From Candidatus Shapirobacteria bacterium (lineage in GTDB: Bacteria; Patescibacteriota; Microgenomatia; UBA12405): a stretch of DNA of 9,553 nucleotides. The notes below the pieces were generated by a model, which had not been told where the DNA came from, made no database searches, and saw only the letters and a program-made list of their open reading frames with translations. Position numbers and translations under genes: made by a program. Below are positions 1-6,821 of the stretch, piece by piece. The stretch spans positions 1 through 9,553 of the forward strand of contig JAQVXB010000017.1 of the NCBI GenBank assembly GCA_028709405.1, in the 5' to 3' direction. Within the stretch, counting starts at the first letter, position 1. Each line of letters opens with the position of its first letter.

Positions 1-234
1 TTTATATTTTTTATCTTCCTTGGCCGCCGCAACTTTAGCGTCAACGGTCTCATTTACTTCATTTTTCTTTTTTGCCAATGCTTCTTTTTCCGCCATTACC
101 TTCTCATTCATCTTCTTGATGTTTTCTGAGGTAATGTTACTTCGAGTTTTGTTCTTAACTACCAACGCTTTTTTAACCAAAGATTTTCCGCTTCGGTTGA
201 CGGTTTTTGTTATGATTTTCTTTTTGTCTACCAT
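1..234 (-). CDS. Lys-rich hypothetical protein, 3' end outside the window
   Basis: This is an open frame of 78 codons from an ATG at 234-232 that runs off the left edge without a stop. The start is supported by a clear Shine-Dalgarno: AAGGA (complement of 240-244), 5 nt before the ATG. The visible protein is very basic, with 21 Lys in 78 residues. From about residue 35 it is rich in Ala, Glu and Lys with no Pro or Gly, so a long charged helix or coiled coil is likely there. No signal peptide, membrane segment or known motif is visible. Nucleic-acid binding would fit the charge, but that is only a guess. It lies downstream of the 63-aa gene on the same strand, 113 nt away, and probably has its own promoter (324-332). 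The family is not recognised. Confidence 0.7.
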   Translation of the reverse strand, partial: MVDKKKIITKTVNRSGKSLVKKALVVKNKTRSNITSENIKKMNEKVMAEKEALAKKKNEVNETVDAKVAAAKEDKKYK

Positions 235-239
235 ATTTG

Positions 240-244
240 TCCTT
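240..244 (-). promoter_or_regulatory. Shine-Dalgarno of the Lys-rich partial gene
   Basis: AAGGA on the minus strand, 5 nt before the ATG at 234. It fixes the start of that gene. It also shows that this organism does use Shine-Dalgarno sites, which makes their absence before other genes in the window informative. Confidence 0.65.
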
Positions 245-323
245 ATTACTTTGATTTTTAGTACAGGGAATAATTAACCCAGGATAAATTTATACTAAAA
301 ATTTAAGAATTATTAACTTAGGG

Positions 324-332
324 ATTATAACA
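324..332 (-). promoter_or_regulatory. Extended -10 promoter upstream of the Lys-rich gene
   Basis: The minus strand reads TGTTATAAT, a consensus TATAAT with the TGn extension. The region 17 nt upstream (347-352, ATTAAA) is a poor -35, as is usual for extended -10 promoters. Transcription would start near 317 and leave a leader of about 80 nt before the ATG at 234. The rest of 235-347 is AT-rich spacer; I found no convincing terminator or riboswitch in it. Confidence 0.45.
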
Positions 333-347
333 CAAAGCCAAGCTACT

Positions 348-539
348 TTAATCTCTCACTTCAATCCCCGCTTTTTTAAAAGCCTCTACCATGGTTTCAT
401 GAATTTCCTCTTTCATTTTTTCGGTTTTAGTAATTCTTACAGTTGCGTAAGTCTTTCCATTTTTATCATCATGAAAAACAGTTGAATCACCCGGCTCTAA
501 ATTTAAAACTTTACCAACACTTTTCACAAATTCACTCAT
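348..539 (-). CDS. Small hypothetical protein (63 aa) under a perfect promoter
   Basis: A complete 63-codon frame from an ATG at 539-537 to a TAA at 350-348. No family is recognised. The protein is soluble, without Cys, Trp, signal peptide or membrane segment. Residues about 16-37 contain GDSTVF and GKTYATVRI and look like a beta hairpin. Residues about 38-57 are a charged, probably amphipathic helix ending in KKAGIEV. Evidence that it is a real gene: a consensus TTGACA-17-TATAAT promoter sits directly in front of it, the -10 box ends 8 nt before the ATG, and there is no Shine-Dalgarno, so the message is probably leaderless or nearly so. It is divergent from the ATPase gene at 638. A highly expressed small housekeeping or regulatory protein is inferred from promoter strength only. 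Confidence 0.7.
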   Translation of the reverse strand: MSEFVKSVGKVLNLEPGDSTVFHDDKNGKTYATVRITKTEKMKEEIHETMVEAFKKAGIEVRD

Positions 540-547
540 ACAAGTTA

Positions 548-576
548 ATTATACCTAAAAATCAATCTTTTGTCAA
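548..576 (-). promoter_or_regulatory. Perfect consensus sigma-70 promoter for the 63-aa gene
   Basis: On the minus strand TTGACA (576-571) is followed by a 17-nt spacer and TATAAT (553-548), matching the consensus at all 12 positions with ideal spacing. The expected start site, about 7 nt past the -10, falls at 541-539, that is at or 1-2 nt before the ATG at 539. Confidence 0.8.
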
Positions 577-622
577 TATTATAAGATATATATTCTCTCT
601 TTCTCCACTTTAATCAAAATAT

Positions 623-631
623 TGTTAAAAT
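623..631 (+). promoter_or_regulatory. Extended -10 box of the ATPase gene, leaderless start
   Basis: TGTTAAAAT, a TGn-extended -10 close to consensus, ends 6 nt before the ATG at 638. No good -35 is present near 603-608 and no Shine-Dalgarno precedes the ATG. Transcription is therefore predicted to begin at or beside the start codon. Confidence 0.45.
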
Positions 632-637
632 AATCTT

Positions 638-2803
638 ATGTCCACTCCTGCCAGTCTTTCAATTTTTGAAGTCCGTTTACCTCAAACCAACGAACATACC
701 TTTGAATCCATGTCTGCCCTGCTCTCAAATTTCACTCAATTTTCAAATCTATCCTTTTTTGAAAAATTAATTGGCAAGAAAAAAACCATTGTTTCTCTTG
801 AAATTGTCCTAAAAGACGGTCAAATTCATTTCTATGTTGCCGCCCTTTCCGACAATAGTGAATTTCTTCGATCTCAAATTCTAGCCCAATATTCCACTGC
901 TATTTTAAGAGATACAAAAGACTATTTAATTGAACTTGATCCAAATTTACCAATCAGCTTTACCCAGCTCGGATTAGGCCGATCTTACGACTACCCCACT
1001 AAAACTGCTAAAGATTTTAAAGACACCGACCCTCTAACTTCCGTTTTAGCTCCACTATCAAGGTCAAATAACATTAAAGATTTTTTTCTTTTTCAAATTC
1101 TTCTAAGCGGTGCCCCGAAAAATTGGCAAGGAAATATTATTAGCACTATTCAAAACGGAATCTTAGTTGATAAGGAAAAAAATATTCGTACTGCTCACCC
1201 CGATAAAGCTATTTTTGAACAAAAAATTCAATTCCCTGGCTTATATACCCAAATCAATCTTTTAAGCAATAACCCTAATCTCATTGCTTCAGTTTCATCC
1301 TCTTTTGGTGCCTACACCAACCCTCGTGGTAATTTCATTAAAAATTTTACTCCCGGCTTTTTTACCAAAAAAAAACTTCAACAGTCCATCCTTAGCCGCA
1401 AATTTGATCCCAAATTAAAAAGTCAAATTTTTAATACCGAAGAATTAGCTGCTGTTTGGCACTTCCCCAATCAAAATACTAAACTTCCTAATATTGCCTG
1501 GGGTAAAAAACTTTATTCCGATCCTCCTGAAAATCTTCCAGTTGCCGACGGTTTATCTTCAGAAGAAAAAAATAATATTACCTTTTTCGCTAAAACCGAA
1601 TATCGAAACAAAGATTCCATTTTTGGTATCAAAGAGGGCGAAGATCGTCGTCGTCACACTTATATTATTGGTAAATCTGGTACTGGCAAAACTACTCTTA
1701 TTGCCAACATGGCCATCGACGACATTCGCAAAGGTCGCGGTGTAGCTGTTATTGATCCTCACGGTGATTTATGTAATACCATTCTTGATTACATTCCATC
1801 TCATCGCATTAATGATTGTTGCTATTTTAATCCAGCCGACCCCGAATATGCCTATCCTTTAAATGTTCTAGAAGCTAAAAATGAATCCCAAAAAGAATTA
1901 ATTGCTTCCGGTGTTATTTCTATTTTTAAGAAACTCTATGGCAATATTTCTTGGGGTCCTCGACTTGAACACATTTTGAGAAATGCTGTTTTAACTTTAG
2001 TTAATACTCCAGGCAGTGATTTAACCCACATCGTCGAAATTCTTACTAATAGAACCTATCGAGAAAGAGTTGTTTCTCAATTAAAAAATCAAACCTTAAT
2101 AAACTTTTGGCACAACGAATTTGGTAAAATGGACCCTAAATTTCAGAATGAAGCTGTCTCTCCAATTCTAAATAAAGTCGGCCAATTTATTTCCTCTACC
2201 AACATTCGAAATACTGTTGCTCATCCTACTTCTAAAATCAATATCCAAGAAATAATGGATCAGAAGAAAATTTTAATTGCCGATCTTTCCACTGGTAAAT
2301 TAGGAGAAGATAATTCCGCTCTCCTTGGAGCCATGCTTATTACTCAAATCCAACTTTCAGCCATGAATCGTGTTTTTCAATCTGCCGACGAACGTTCTGA
2401 TTTTTACCTATATGTCGACGAATTTCAAAATTTTGCCACCGAAGCTTTCATTAAAATTCTCTCTGAAGCTCGTAAATTTAAACTTAATTTAATTGTTGCC
2501 AACCAATATATGGCCCAGCTTGATAAAACCATTCAAGATGCCATTTTAGGTAACGTTGGTTCAATTATGTCCTTTGTTGTTGGTAATCAAGATGCCTTCG
2601 TCCTCGCCAAAGAATTTGGCGAACAGTTTCCTCCAGAAGATTTAGTTAAAATTGGTAAATATCAAATTATTTCAAAACTCTCCATTGATTCTGAAACCAC
2701 CCAACCTTTTTATGCTACCACTCTTCCTCCGCTTTCTTGTAAAAATCAACAACGAGATAAATTAATCAAGATTTCCCAGCAACACTGGGGTAAGAAAAAA
2801 TAA
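638..2803 (+). CDS. Soluble FtsK/HerA/TraG-superfamily ATPase (type IV secretion/conjugation-like)
   Basis: A 721-aa ASCE P-loop ATPase of the TraG/VirD4-VirB4-HerA group. Residues 1 to about 330 form an N-terminal region without catalytic motifs. The motor follows: Walker A GKSGTGKTT at 345-353, the VIDPHGDL strand at 371-378 typical of this group, and Walker B FYLYVDEFQ at 589-597 with D594 and E595. It continues into the ARKFKLNLIVANQY segment (611-624), which resembles the TraM-recognition part of TraG proteins. Family members pump DNA or protein across membranes, or act as DNA translocases, using ATP. Unlike VirD4/TraG, I see no transmembrane helix at the N-terminus, so any membrane role needs a partner. 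No other secretion or pilus gene is in the window; the gene stands alone between a divergent small gene and convergent topA. The start ATG has an extended -10 just upstream and no Shine-Dalgarno. The substrate is unknown. Confidence 0.85.
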   Translation: MSTPASLSIFEVRLPQTNEHTFESMSALLSNFTQFSNLSFFEKLIGKKKTIVSLEIVLKDGQIHFYVAALSDNSEFLRSQILAQYSTAILRDTKDYLIELDPNLPISFTQLGLGRSYDYPTKTAKDFKDTDPLTSVLAPLSRSNNIKDFFLFQILLSGAPKNWQGNIISTIQNGILVDKEKNIRTAHPDKAIFEQKIQFPGLYTQINLLSNNPNLIASVSSSFGAYTNPRGNFIKNFTPGFFTKKKLQQSILSRKFDPKLKSQIFNTEELAAVWHFPNQNTKLPNIAWGKKLYSDPPENLPVADGLSSEEKNNITFFAKTEYRNKDSIFGIKEGEDRRRHTYIIGKSGTGKTTLIANMAIDDIRKGRGVAVIDPHGDLCNTILDYIPSHRINDCCYFNPADPEYAYPLNVLEAKNESQKELIASGVISIFKKLYGNISWGPRLEHILRNAVLTLVNTPGSDLTHIVEILTNRTYRERVVSQLKNQTLINFWHNEFGKMDPKFQNEAVSPILNKVGQFISSTNIRNTVAHPTSKINIQEIMDQKKILIADLSTGKLGEDNSALLGAMLITQIQLSAMNRVFQSADERSDFYLYVDEFQNFATEAFIKILSEARKFKLNLIVANQYMAQLDKTIQDAILGNVGSIMSFVVGNQDAFVLAKEFGEQFPPEDLVKIGKYQIISKLSIDSETTQPFYATTLPPLSCKNQQRDKLIKISQQHWGKKK

Positions 2804-2816
2804 TTACGGTTTTTTC
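2775..2816. other. Tail-to-tail gene junction with possible weak terminator elements
   Basis: The ATPase stop TAA (2801-2803) directly abuts the topA stop (TAA on the minus strand, 2806-2804), leaving no spacer. A hairpin CCCAG-CAACA-CTGGG (2775-2789) lies inside the last ATPase codons. An A6...T6 inverted pair flanks the stop codons, giving the plus transcript a U6 run near 2810-2815. Neither is a canonical terminator, because the GC hairpin is about 20 nt from the U-run and the A/U stem is weak. Transcripts from both sides probably overlap here. Confidence 0.35.
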
Positions 2817-4789
2817 CACCCCGCCCATTTACAAACCGGATATTTAGAACATCCATAAAACTTTCTTCCAGTCTTTGTTTTACGAACTACCCCTTCAGCC
2901 CCACATTCTGGACATTTAAATCCTGCTACTTCTTGAAATTGCTTAGTATATTTACATTCCGGAAAACGATCACAAGAAATAAATTTTCCAAACTTCCCTA
3001 ATCTAATCACCAAATTTCCTTCTTTACATTCCGGACATTTTTCACCTGTTTTTTCTACCTCAACCTTTACTCTCTCGCTTTCAGCTTCCGCCAATTTCAA
3101 TTCTTTTTCAAATTGTTTCCAAAACGATTTCATCATTTCTCTCCAATTAACCTTGCCTAAAGATACTTTATCCAAATCTTCTTCCATCTCAGCAGTAAAA
3201 GGTAAAGATAAAATATCTGCAAAATTTTTGACCAAAAATTGATTAGTGGCTTGTCCTAAAACTGTTGGCCTGAATTTTCCCTCCTCTCTTTCAATATATT
3301 GTCTCAATAAAATAGTTGAAATAATTGGAGCATAAGTACTCGGTCGACCAATTCCTTGTTTTTCTAAACTGGAAACCAAACTAGCATCACTATATCTCGG
3401 CATCGGATTAGTTTCTGACCCTACTGACCAATTTTTTTTACCCCTAATTTTTTCATTTTCTTTCAATTCTGGTAACACTTGATCTTCATGTTTATCACCT
3501 GTAATTTTTAAGAACCCATCGAACAACATTCTTACTCCTTTTGATTCAAAAGTGCCCATTCCATTGGAAAATAATATAGTCGTATTTTTCATTATTGCCG
3601 CCGCTCCTTGAGTCGCTACTGCCCTTTTCCAAATCATTTCATACAATTTATTTTCTCTCACATCTCCATCATCTATAAACGATTTTGATACATTAGTTGG
3701 TCTAATTGCCTCGTGAGCCTCTTGAGCATTTTTAGAAGTATTTTTATAAAACCTAGTCTTTGCCACCACATAATTCGACCCAAATTTATCTTCAATATAT
3801 TTTCTAAAATCTAATATCGCTTTTTCTGATAAATAAACTGAGTCTGTTCTATGATAAGTAATTAACCCTTTTTCATAAAGCTTTTGTGCCACACTCATAG
3901 TTTGCTTACCCGACCAACCCATTTTTCTCGATGCCGCTTGTTGTAATTTTGAAGTTGTAAACGCTGGTAATGGTAATCTATGAATTTCCTTTCCTAATAC
4001 TTTAGTCACTAAAAACTCTTTTTCTAATTTTTTAATATAACTATCAGCCTCATTTTGTGTCTTAAATATTGAACTAGTAAAAGAATATTCTCCATCAAAT
4101 AATTTTATCTTGTCAGTTTTATAGACATTTTTCCCATCAACCTTAATTAATTCTGCATTAAATTTCTGACCACTCTTATTAAGCTCACTATATATTGAAA
4201 AATATTTTTCCTTTTTAAAAGCTTCTATTTCTTTTTCTCTCTCACAAATAAGTCTTACTGCCACTGACTGAACCCGTCCGGCCGACAATCCTCGTCTTAC
4301 TTTTTTCCATAAAATAGGCGACAAACTATAACCCACCACTCTATCCAAAACTCTTCTACCTTGTTGAGCATTAACTAAATTCATATCAATGTCTCTCGAT
4401 TCCTTTAAAGCTTCTTCTACTGCTTCTTTAGTAATTTCATGAAAAGTTATTCTGGTTATTTTTTTACTTGATGAATTTGATAAACTTTTGACCTTTGATT
4501 CTAATATCGATTTCACATGCCAAGAAATTGCCTCTCCTTCACGATCAGGGTCAGAAGCCAACAATATTTGGTCAACACTCTTTGATGCCTTAACTAACTC
4601 ATCAACTACTTTCTTCTTCTTGCCATCAATTACATATTCCACCGTAAATTCTTTCAAATCAACTGCCATTTTATTACTCGGTAAATCTCTAATATGCCCC
4701 ACAGTTGCCAAAACTTTGTAATTATTACCTAAATATTTTCCGATAGTTCTAGCCTTTGTCGGTGATTCCACAATTAATAGTTTTTTCAT
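2804..4789 (-). CDS. topA: DNA topoisomerase I (type IA)
   Basis: Type IA topoisomerase that relaxes negative supercoils by transient single-strand cleavage. Numbered from the upstream ATG at 4801: Toprim E12 (in LLIVESPTKA) and the acidic triad D84-x-D86-x-E88 (ASDPDREGE) bind Mg2+. The conserved SAGRVQSVAVRLICERE lies at 173-189. The catalytic tyrosine is Y316 with R318 in GLITYHRTDS. Two C-terminal four-Cys zinc ribbons follow: C589/C592/C610/C616 and C630/C633/C651/C657. At about 661-665 aa it is shorter than the 865-aa E. coli enzyme but has all core parts. I prefer the ATG at 4789 (MKKLLIVES). It gives the usual family N-terminus, and the upstream ATG at 4801 overlaps the -10 box of a TTGACA-17-AACAAT promoter, so it would not be transcribed. 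It is convergent with the ATPase gene and 34 nt downstream of the 92-aa gene if the longer start is used. Confidence 0.95.
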   Translation of the reverse strand: MKKLLIVESPTKARTIGKYLGNNYKVLATVGHIRDLPSNKMAVDLKEFTVEYVIDGKKKKVVDELVKASKSVDQILLASDPDREGEAISWHVKSILESKVKSLSNSSSKKITRITFHEITKEAVEEALKESRDIDMNLVNAQQGRRVLDRVVGYSLSPILWKKVRRGLSAGRVQSVAVRLICEREKEIEAFKKEKYFSIYSELNKSGQKFNAELIKVDGKNVYKTDKIKLFDGEYSFTSSIFKTQNEADSYIKKLEKEFLVTKVLGKEIHRLPLPAFTTSKLQQAASRKMGWSGKQTMSVAQKLYEKGLITYHRTDSVYLSEKAILDFRKYIEDKFGSNYVVAKTRFYKNTSKNAQEAHEAIRPTNVSKSFIDDGDVRENKLYEMIWKRAVATQGAAAIMKNTTILFSNGMGTFESKGVRMLFDGFLKITGDKHEDQVLPELKENEKIRGKKNWSVGSETNPMPRYSDASLVSSLEKQGIGRPSTYAPIISTILLRQYIEREEGKFRPTVLGQATNQFLVKNFADILSLPFTAEMEEDLDKVSLGKVNWREMMKSFWKQFEKELKLAEAESERVKVEVEKTGEKCPECKEGNLVIRLGKFGKFISCDRFPECKYTKQFQEVAGFKCPECGAEGVVRKTKTGRKFYGCSKYPVCKWAGWKKP

Positions 4790-4799
4790 TTTATCTTTC

Positions 4800-4828
4800 A
4801 TTGTTATCTATTAGTTAATCGATGTCAA
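4800..4828 (-). promoter_or_regulatory. Promoter of topA
   Basis: The minus strand has a perfect TTGACA (4828-4823), a 17-nt spacer and AACAAT (4805-4800, 4 of 6 consensus). The predicted start near 4793 leaves about 4 nt before the ATG at 4789. The upstream in-frame ATG (4801-4799) lies within the -10 box. No Shine-Dalgarno precedes either ATG. Confidence 0.5.
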
Positions 4829-4835
4829 TCACAAA

Positions 4836-5114
4836 TTAATTATTTTTTCTATTTACAATTGTTACCACACCTCTACCATCCAACCCTGAAACAATAATCC
4901 TCTTTCCTGTTTTTATTTCTCTTTTTATAGCATCAATTTCATCCTCACGATAACCTATTGGACCAAAAGGCTTACCTTGTGAATTATCTTGATGATCAAA
5001 CACAACCATCGAAACACGACCTTCACTTTCCTCAATTAAATTTTTTGATGCCCTAATCTCCTGCTGAGTTTTAATATATTCAGAGACTCTATCTTTAATT
5101 GTTTCAAAATTCAT
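4836..5114 (-). CDS. Hypothetical protein (92 aa)
   Basis: A complete 92-codon frame from an ATG at 5114-5112. No family is recognised. Residues 1-30 are a charged, Gly-free helix (KDRVSEYIKTQQEIRASK). Then come a beta-like segment RVSMVVFDH (33-41), a Gly/Pro loop GKPFGPIGYRE (47-57), a second helix DEIDAIKREIKTG (58-70) and a final strand pair KRIIVSGLDGRGVVTIVN (71-88). This alternation suggests a small folded alpha/beta cytoplasmic domain. It has no Cys, signal peptide or membrane segment. It sits between pbp2 (57 nt upstream) and topA on the same strand. There is no Shine-Dalgarno. A TATATT box (5130-5125) ends 10 nt before the ATG, and the nearby TTGACA (5157-5152) is 21 nt from it, which is too far for a good promoter. 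Function is unknown. Confidence 0.7.
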   Translation of the reverse strand: MNFETIKDRVSEYIKTQQEIRASKNLIEESEGRVSMVVFDHQDNSQGKPFGPIGYREDEIDAIKREIKTGKRIIVSGLDGRGVVTIVNRKNN

Positions 5115-5123
5115 ATTTTAAAA

Positions 5124-5156
5124 AAATATAACTGACAAATAATATCACCTTTGTCA
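5124..5156 (-). terminator. Putative intrinsic terminator of the mreB-pbp2 operon
   Basis: A perfect 7-bp inverted repeat, TGACAAA (5133-5139) and TTTGTCA (5150-5156) around a 10-nt loop, lies just downstream of pbp2. On the minus strand the stem is followed by GTTATATTTTTTT, a U-rich tail. The stem has only two GC pairs and the T-run starts a few nt late, so strength is uncertain. The arms also contain TTGACA/TTGTCA, so the repeat could instead be a promoter or operator part for the 92-aa gene. Confidence 0.4.
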
Positions 5157-5171
5157 AATTTACCTCTAAAT

Positions 5172-6821
5172 TTATTCTGAAATTACATTTTTATCGGCTT
5201 TTCTAAGTACCACTGTTTCTGGTTCTTCAAACCACTCTTTTAGGATATCTCCCACAATTGGCGCCGCCACATCACTTCCTTCCCCACCTCTCTCTACTAA
5301 AACCGTAATCGAAATTTGTGGATCATCGGCTGGAGCAAAAGCTGTCAACCACGCATGAGTATCCTTACTTCCATCACCAACTTCCGCCGTCCCCGTTTTA
5401 CAAGCAATTTCTGTTTTAAAATTAAATAATGGCCAAGCAGTACCACCTGTTTTACATGCCTCCTTCATCCCTTCAACCACGATTTTCCAATTATCTTTTT
5501 TAATTCCTAAATCACTACATTCAACTTTACTATCTTTCAAAATACTCATTTTACATTTAATTCCTTTATTCGCCACAATATTAGTCATTTGATTAACTTG
5601 AAGAGGAGTTACACTTAAATCCCCTTGACCTATTGATAAATGATAGGTATTACCCAAAAACCAACCTTCTCCTTTAACTTCTTTTTTCCATTTTTCATCA
5701 GGAACAATTCCATCCAACTCTCCTGTCAATTCTATCCCCGTTTTTTTCCCATAGCCATATTTATCAGCCCATTCTTTAATTCTATTTAAACCCAACATTT
5801 CCCCCAATTTATAAAAGAAAATATCATTAGATCTTTTGATTGCCTTGATAACATCAACCATTCCATCAGTTGACCCACTTTTTGACCACAACCAATTTGA
5901 ATAAGAATAATCACCTACTTTAACCACCCCAGTATCCTCAATTAAGCTGTTTCTATCAATTACCCCACTCTCCAATCCAGCCGTCGCCACTACCATTTTA
6001 AACACCGATCCTGGACTATAACGACCAGAAATACTTCTATTCATTAATGGCAAATTTTGATTATCATTTAAATATTCCTTAATTTTATTTTGATCTGGAT
6101 CATATGAAAAATCATTTGGATTAAAAGCTGGACTAGAAACTAAACTAATTATTTTTCCTGTCTTTGGTTCACTAATTATTACCACTGCTTTTTTACCATC
6201 CAAAAGTTTATAAATTTTATCCTGCCAATAAGCATCGATAGATAAATTTAAATCTTCTGGAACTTTTGGTTCTTGTCTGCCCAATTCTCTTACATATTTT
6301 CCCATTGCATCTACTTCAACCAACCTCCTTCCATCGACTCCTCTTAATTGACAATCCAAAAACGATTCTACTCCACTTCTACCCACTACATTACTATTGT
6401 CCAATTTGACTCCACATTTATTTAAATTTTGATCGTCCTGGTTAATTTTTCCAACATAACCAGTTATAAACGACATTGACTCTTCGTATGGATAAAGTCT
6501 CTTTAAATCAAAGGCCAAATCTCTTCCTTCAAATTTATACCCTTGAAAATCTCCTGCCCCTTCATAAATTTTATTACTTCCTTCCAATTTAAAATATTGA
6601 TAAACACTTTTTGCCACTACTCTTCCTTTTCTATCCAATATCATCGCTCTCGCTGCTGGAATATTCTGTTCCATTAATTTATTTTCCGTAGCTAAATTCT
6701 TATAATAATTACCCTTAATCACACTTAATCTAAAAATAGAAATAAAGATAATTCCCAAACTTAATATCAAACTAAATTTCATTAACCAATATTTCCAAGA
6801 ACTATCATCTATTTGGTTCAT
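5172..6821 (-). CDS. mrdA: Penicillin-binding protein 2-type peptidoglycan transpeptidase
   Basis: A class B penicillin-binding protein that cross-links stem peptides of peptidoglycan outside the membrane. One N-terminal transmembrane helix (about 12-36) anchors it. A PBP dimer-type domain follows, beginning with ARAMILDRKGRVVA (57-70). The transpeptidase domain has all three motifs: SVFK with nucleophile S272 and K275, S331-N-D333, and K475-T-G477. At 549 aa it is shorter than E. coli PBP2 (633). It starts four bases inside mreB (ATGA overlap) and has an AGGA Shine-Dalgarno (6833-6830) 8 nt before its ATG, so it is translated as part of the mreB message. Pairing with MreB favours the elongation enzyme (PBP2/MrdA) over the division enzyme (FtsI), but domain motifs alone cannot decide. 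Six Cys lie outside the membrane in three close pairs (136/157, 423/435, 456/474), and C474 touches the KTG motif. Confidence 0.9.
   Translation of the reverse strand: MNQIDDSSWKYWLMKFSLILSLGIIFISIFRLSVIKGNYYKNLATENKLMEQNIPAARAMILDRKGRVVAKSVYQYFKLEGSNKIYEGAGDFQGYKFEGRDLAFDLKRLYPYEESMSFITGYVGKINQDDQNLNKCGVKLDNSNVVGRSGVESFLDCQLRGVDGRRLVEVDAMGKYVRELGRQEPKVPEDLNLSIDAYWQDKIYKLLDGKKAVVIISEPKTGKIISLVSSPAFNPNDFSYDPDQNKIKEYLNDNQNLPLMNRSISGRYSPGSVFKMVVATAGLESGVIDRNSLIEDTGVVKVGDYSYSNWLWSKSGSTDGMVDVIKAIKRSNDIFFYKLGEMLGLNRIKEWADKYGYGKKTGIELTGELDGIVPDEKWKKEVKGEGWFLGNTYHLSIGQGDLSVTPLQVNQMTNIVANKGIKCKMSILKDSKVECSDLGIKKDNWKIVVEGMKEACKTGGTAWPLFNFKTEIACKTGTAEVGDGSKDTHAWLTAFAPADDPQISITVLVERGGEGSDVAAPIVGDILKEWFEEPETVVLRKADKNVISE

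Noticed and set aside
20..277. Plus-strand frame of 85 codons
   Set aside because: It is antisense to the Lys-rich gene. Its Phe-rich peptide is the mirror of Lys/Glu codons, and the minus-strand gene has a Shine-Dalgarno and a promoter.
255..280. GGG/CCC pair around an AT-rich centre in the leader, a possible riboswitch or terminator
   Set aside because: Only three GC pairs with no further stem and no T-run; it matches no riboswitch pattern I know.
574..624. Inverted pair CAATATT (574-580) and AATATTG (618-624) touching both divergent promoters, a possible operator
   Set aside because: It is only 7 bp and nearly all A/T, with 37 nt between arms in very AT-rich DNA, so chance is a sufficient explanation.
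1494..1762. Overlapping short frames on both strands inside the ATPase gene
   Set aside because: They are shadows of the Walker A region of the 721-aa ATPase, with no independent start signals.
5427..5457. Second KTG (PBP2 residues 457-459) as an active-site motif
   Set aside because: It lies upstream of the canonical KTGTAE (475-480) and lacks the family context; KTG at 475 is the catalytic motif.
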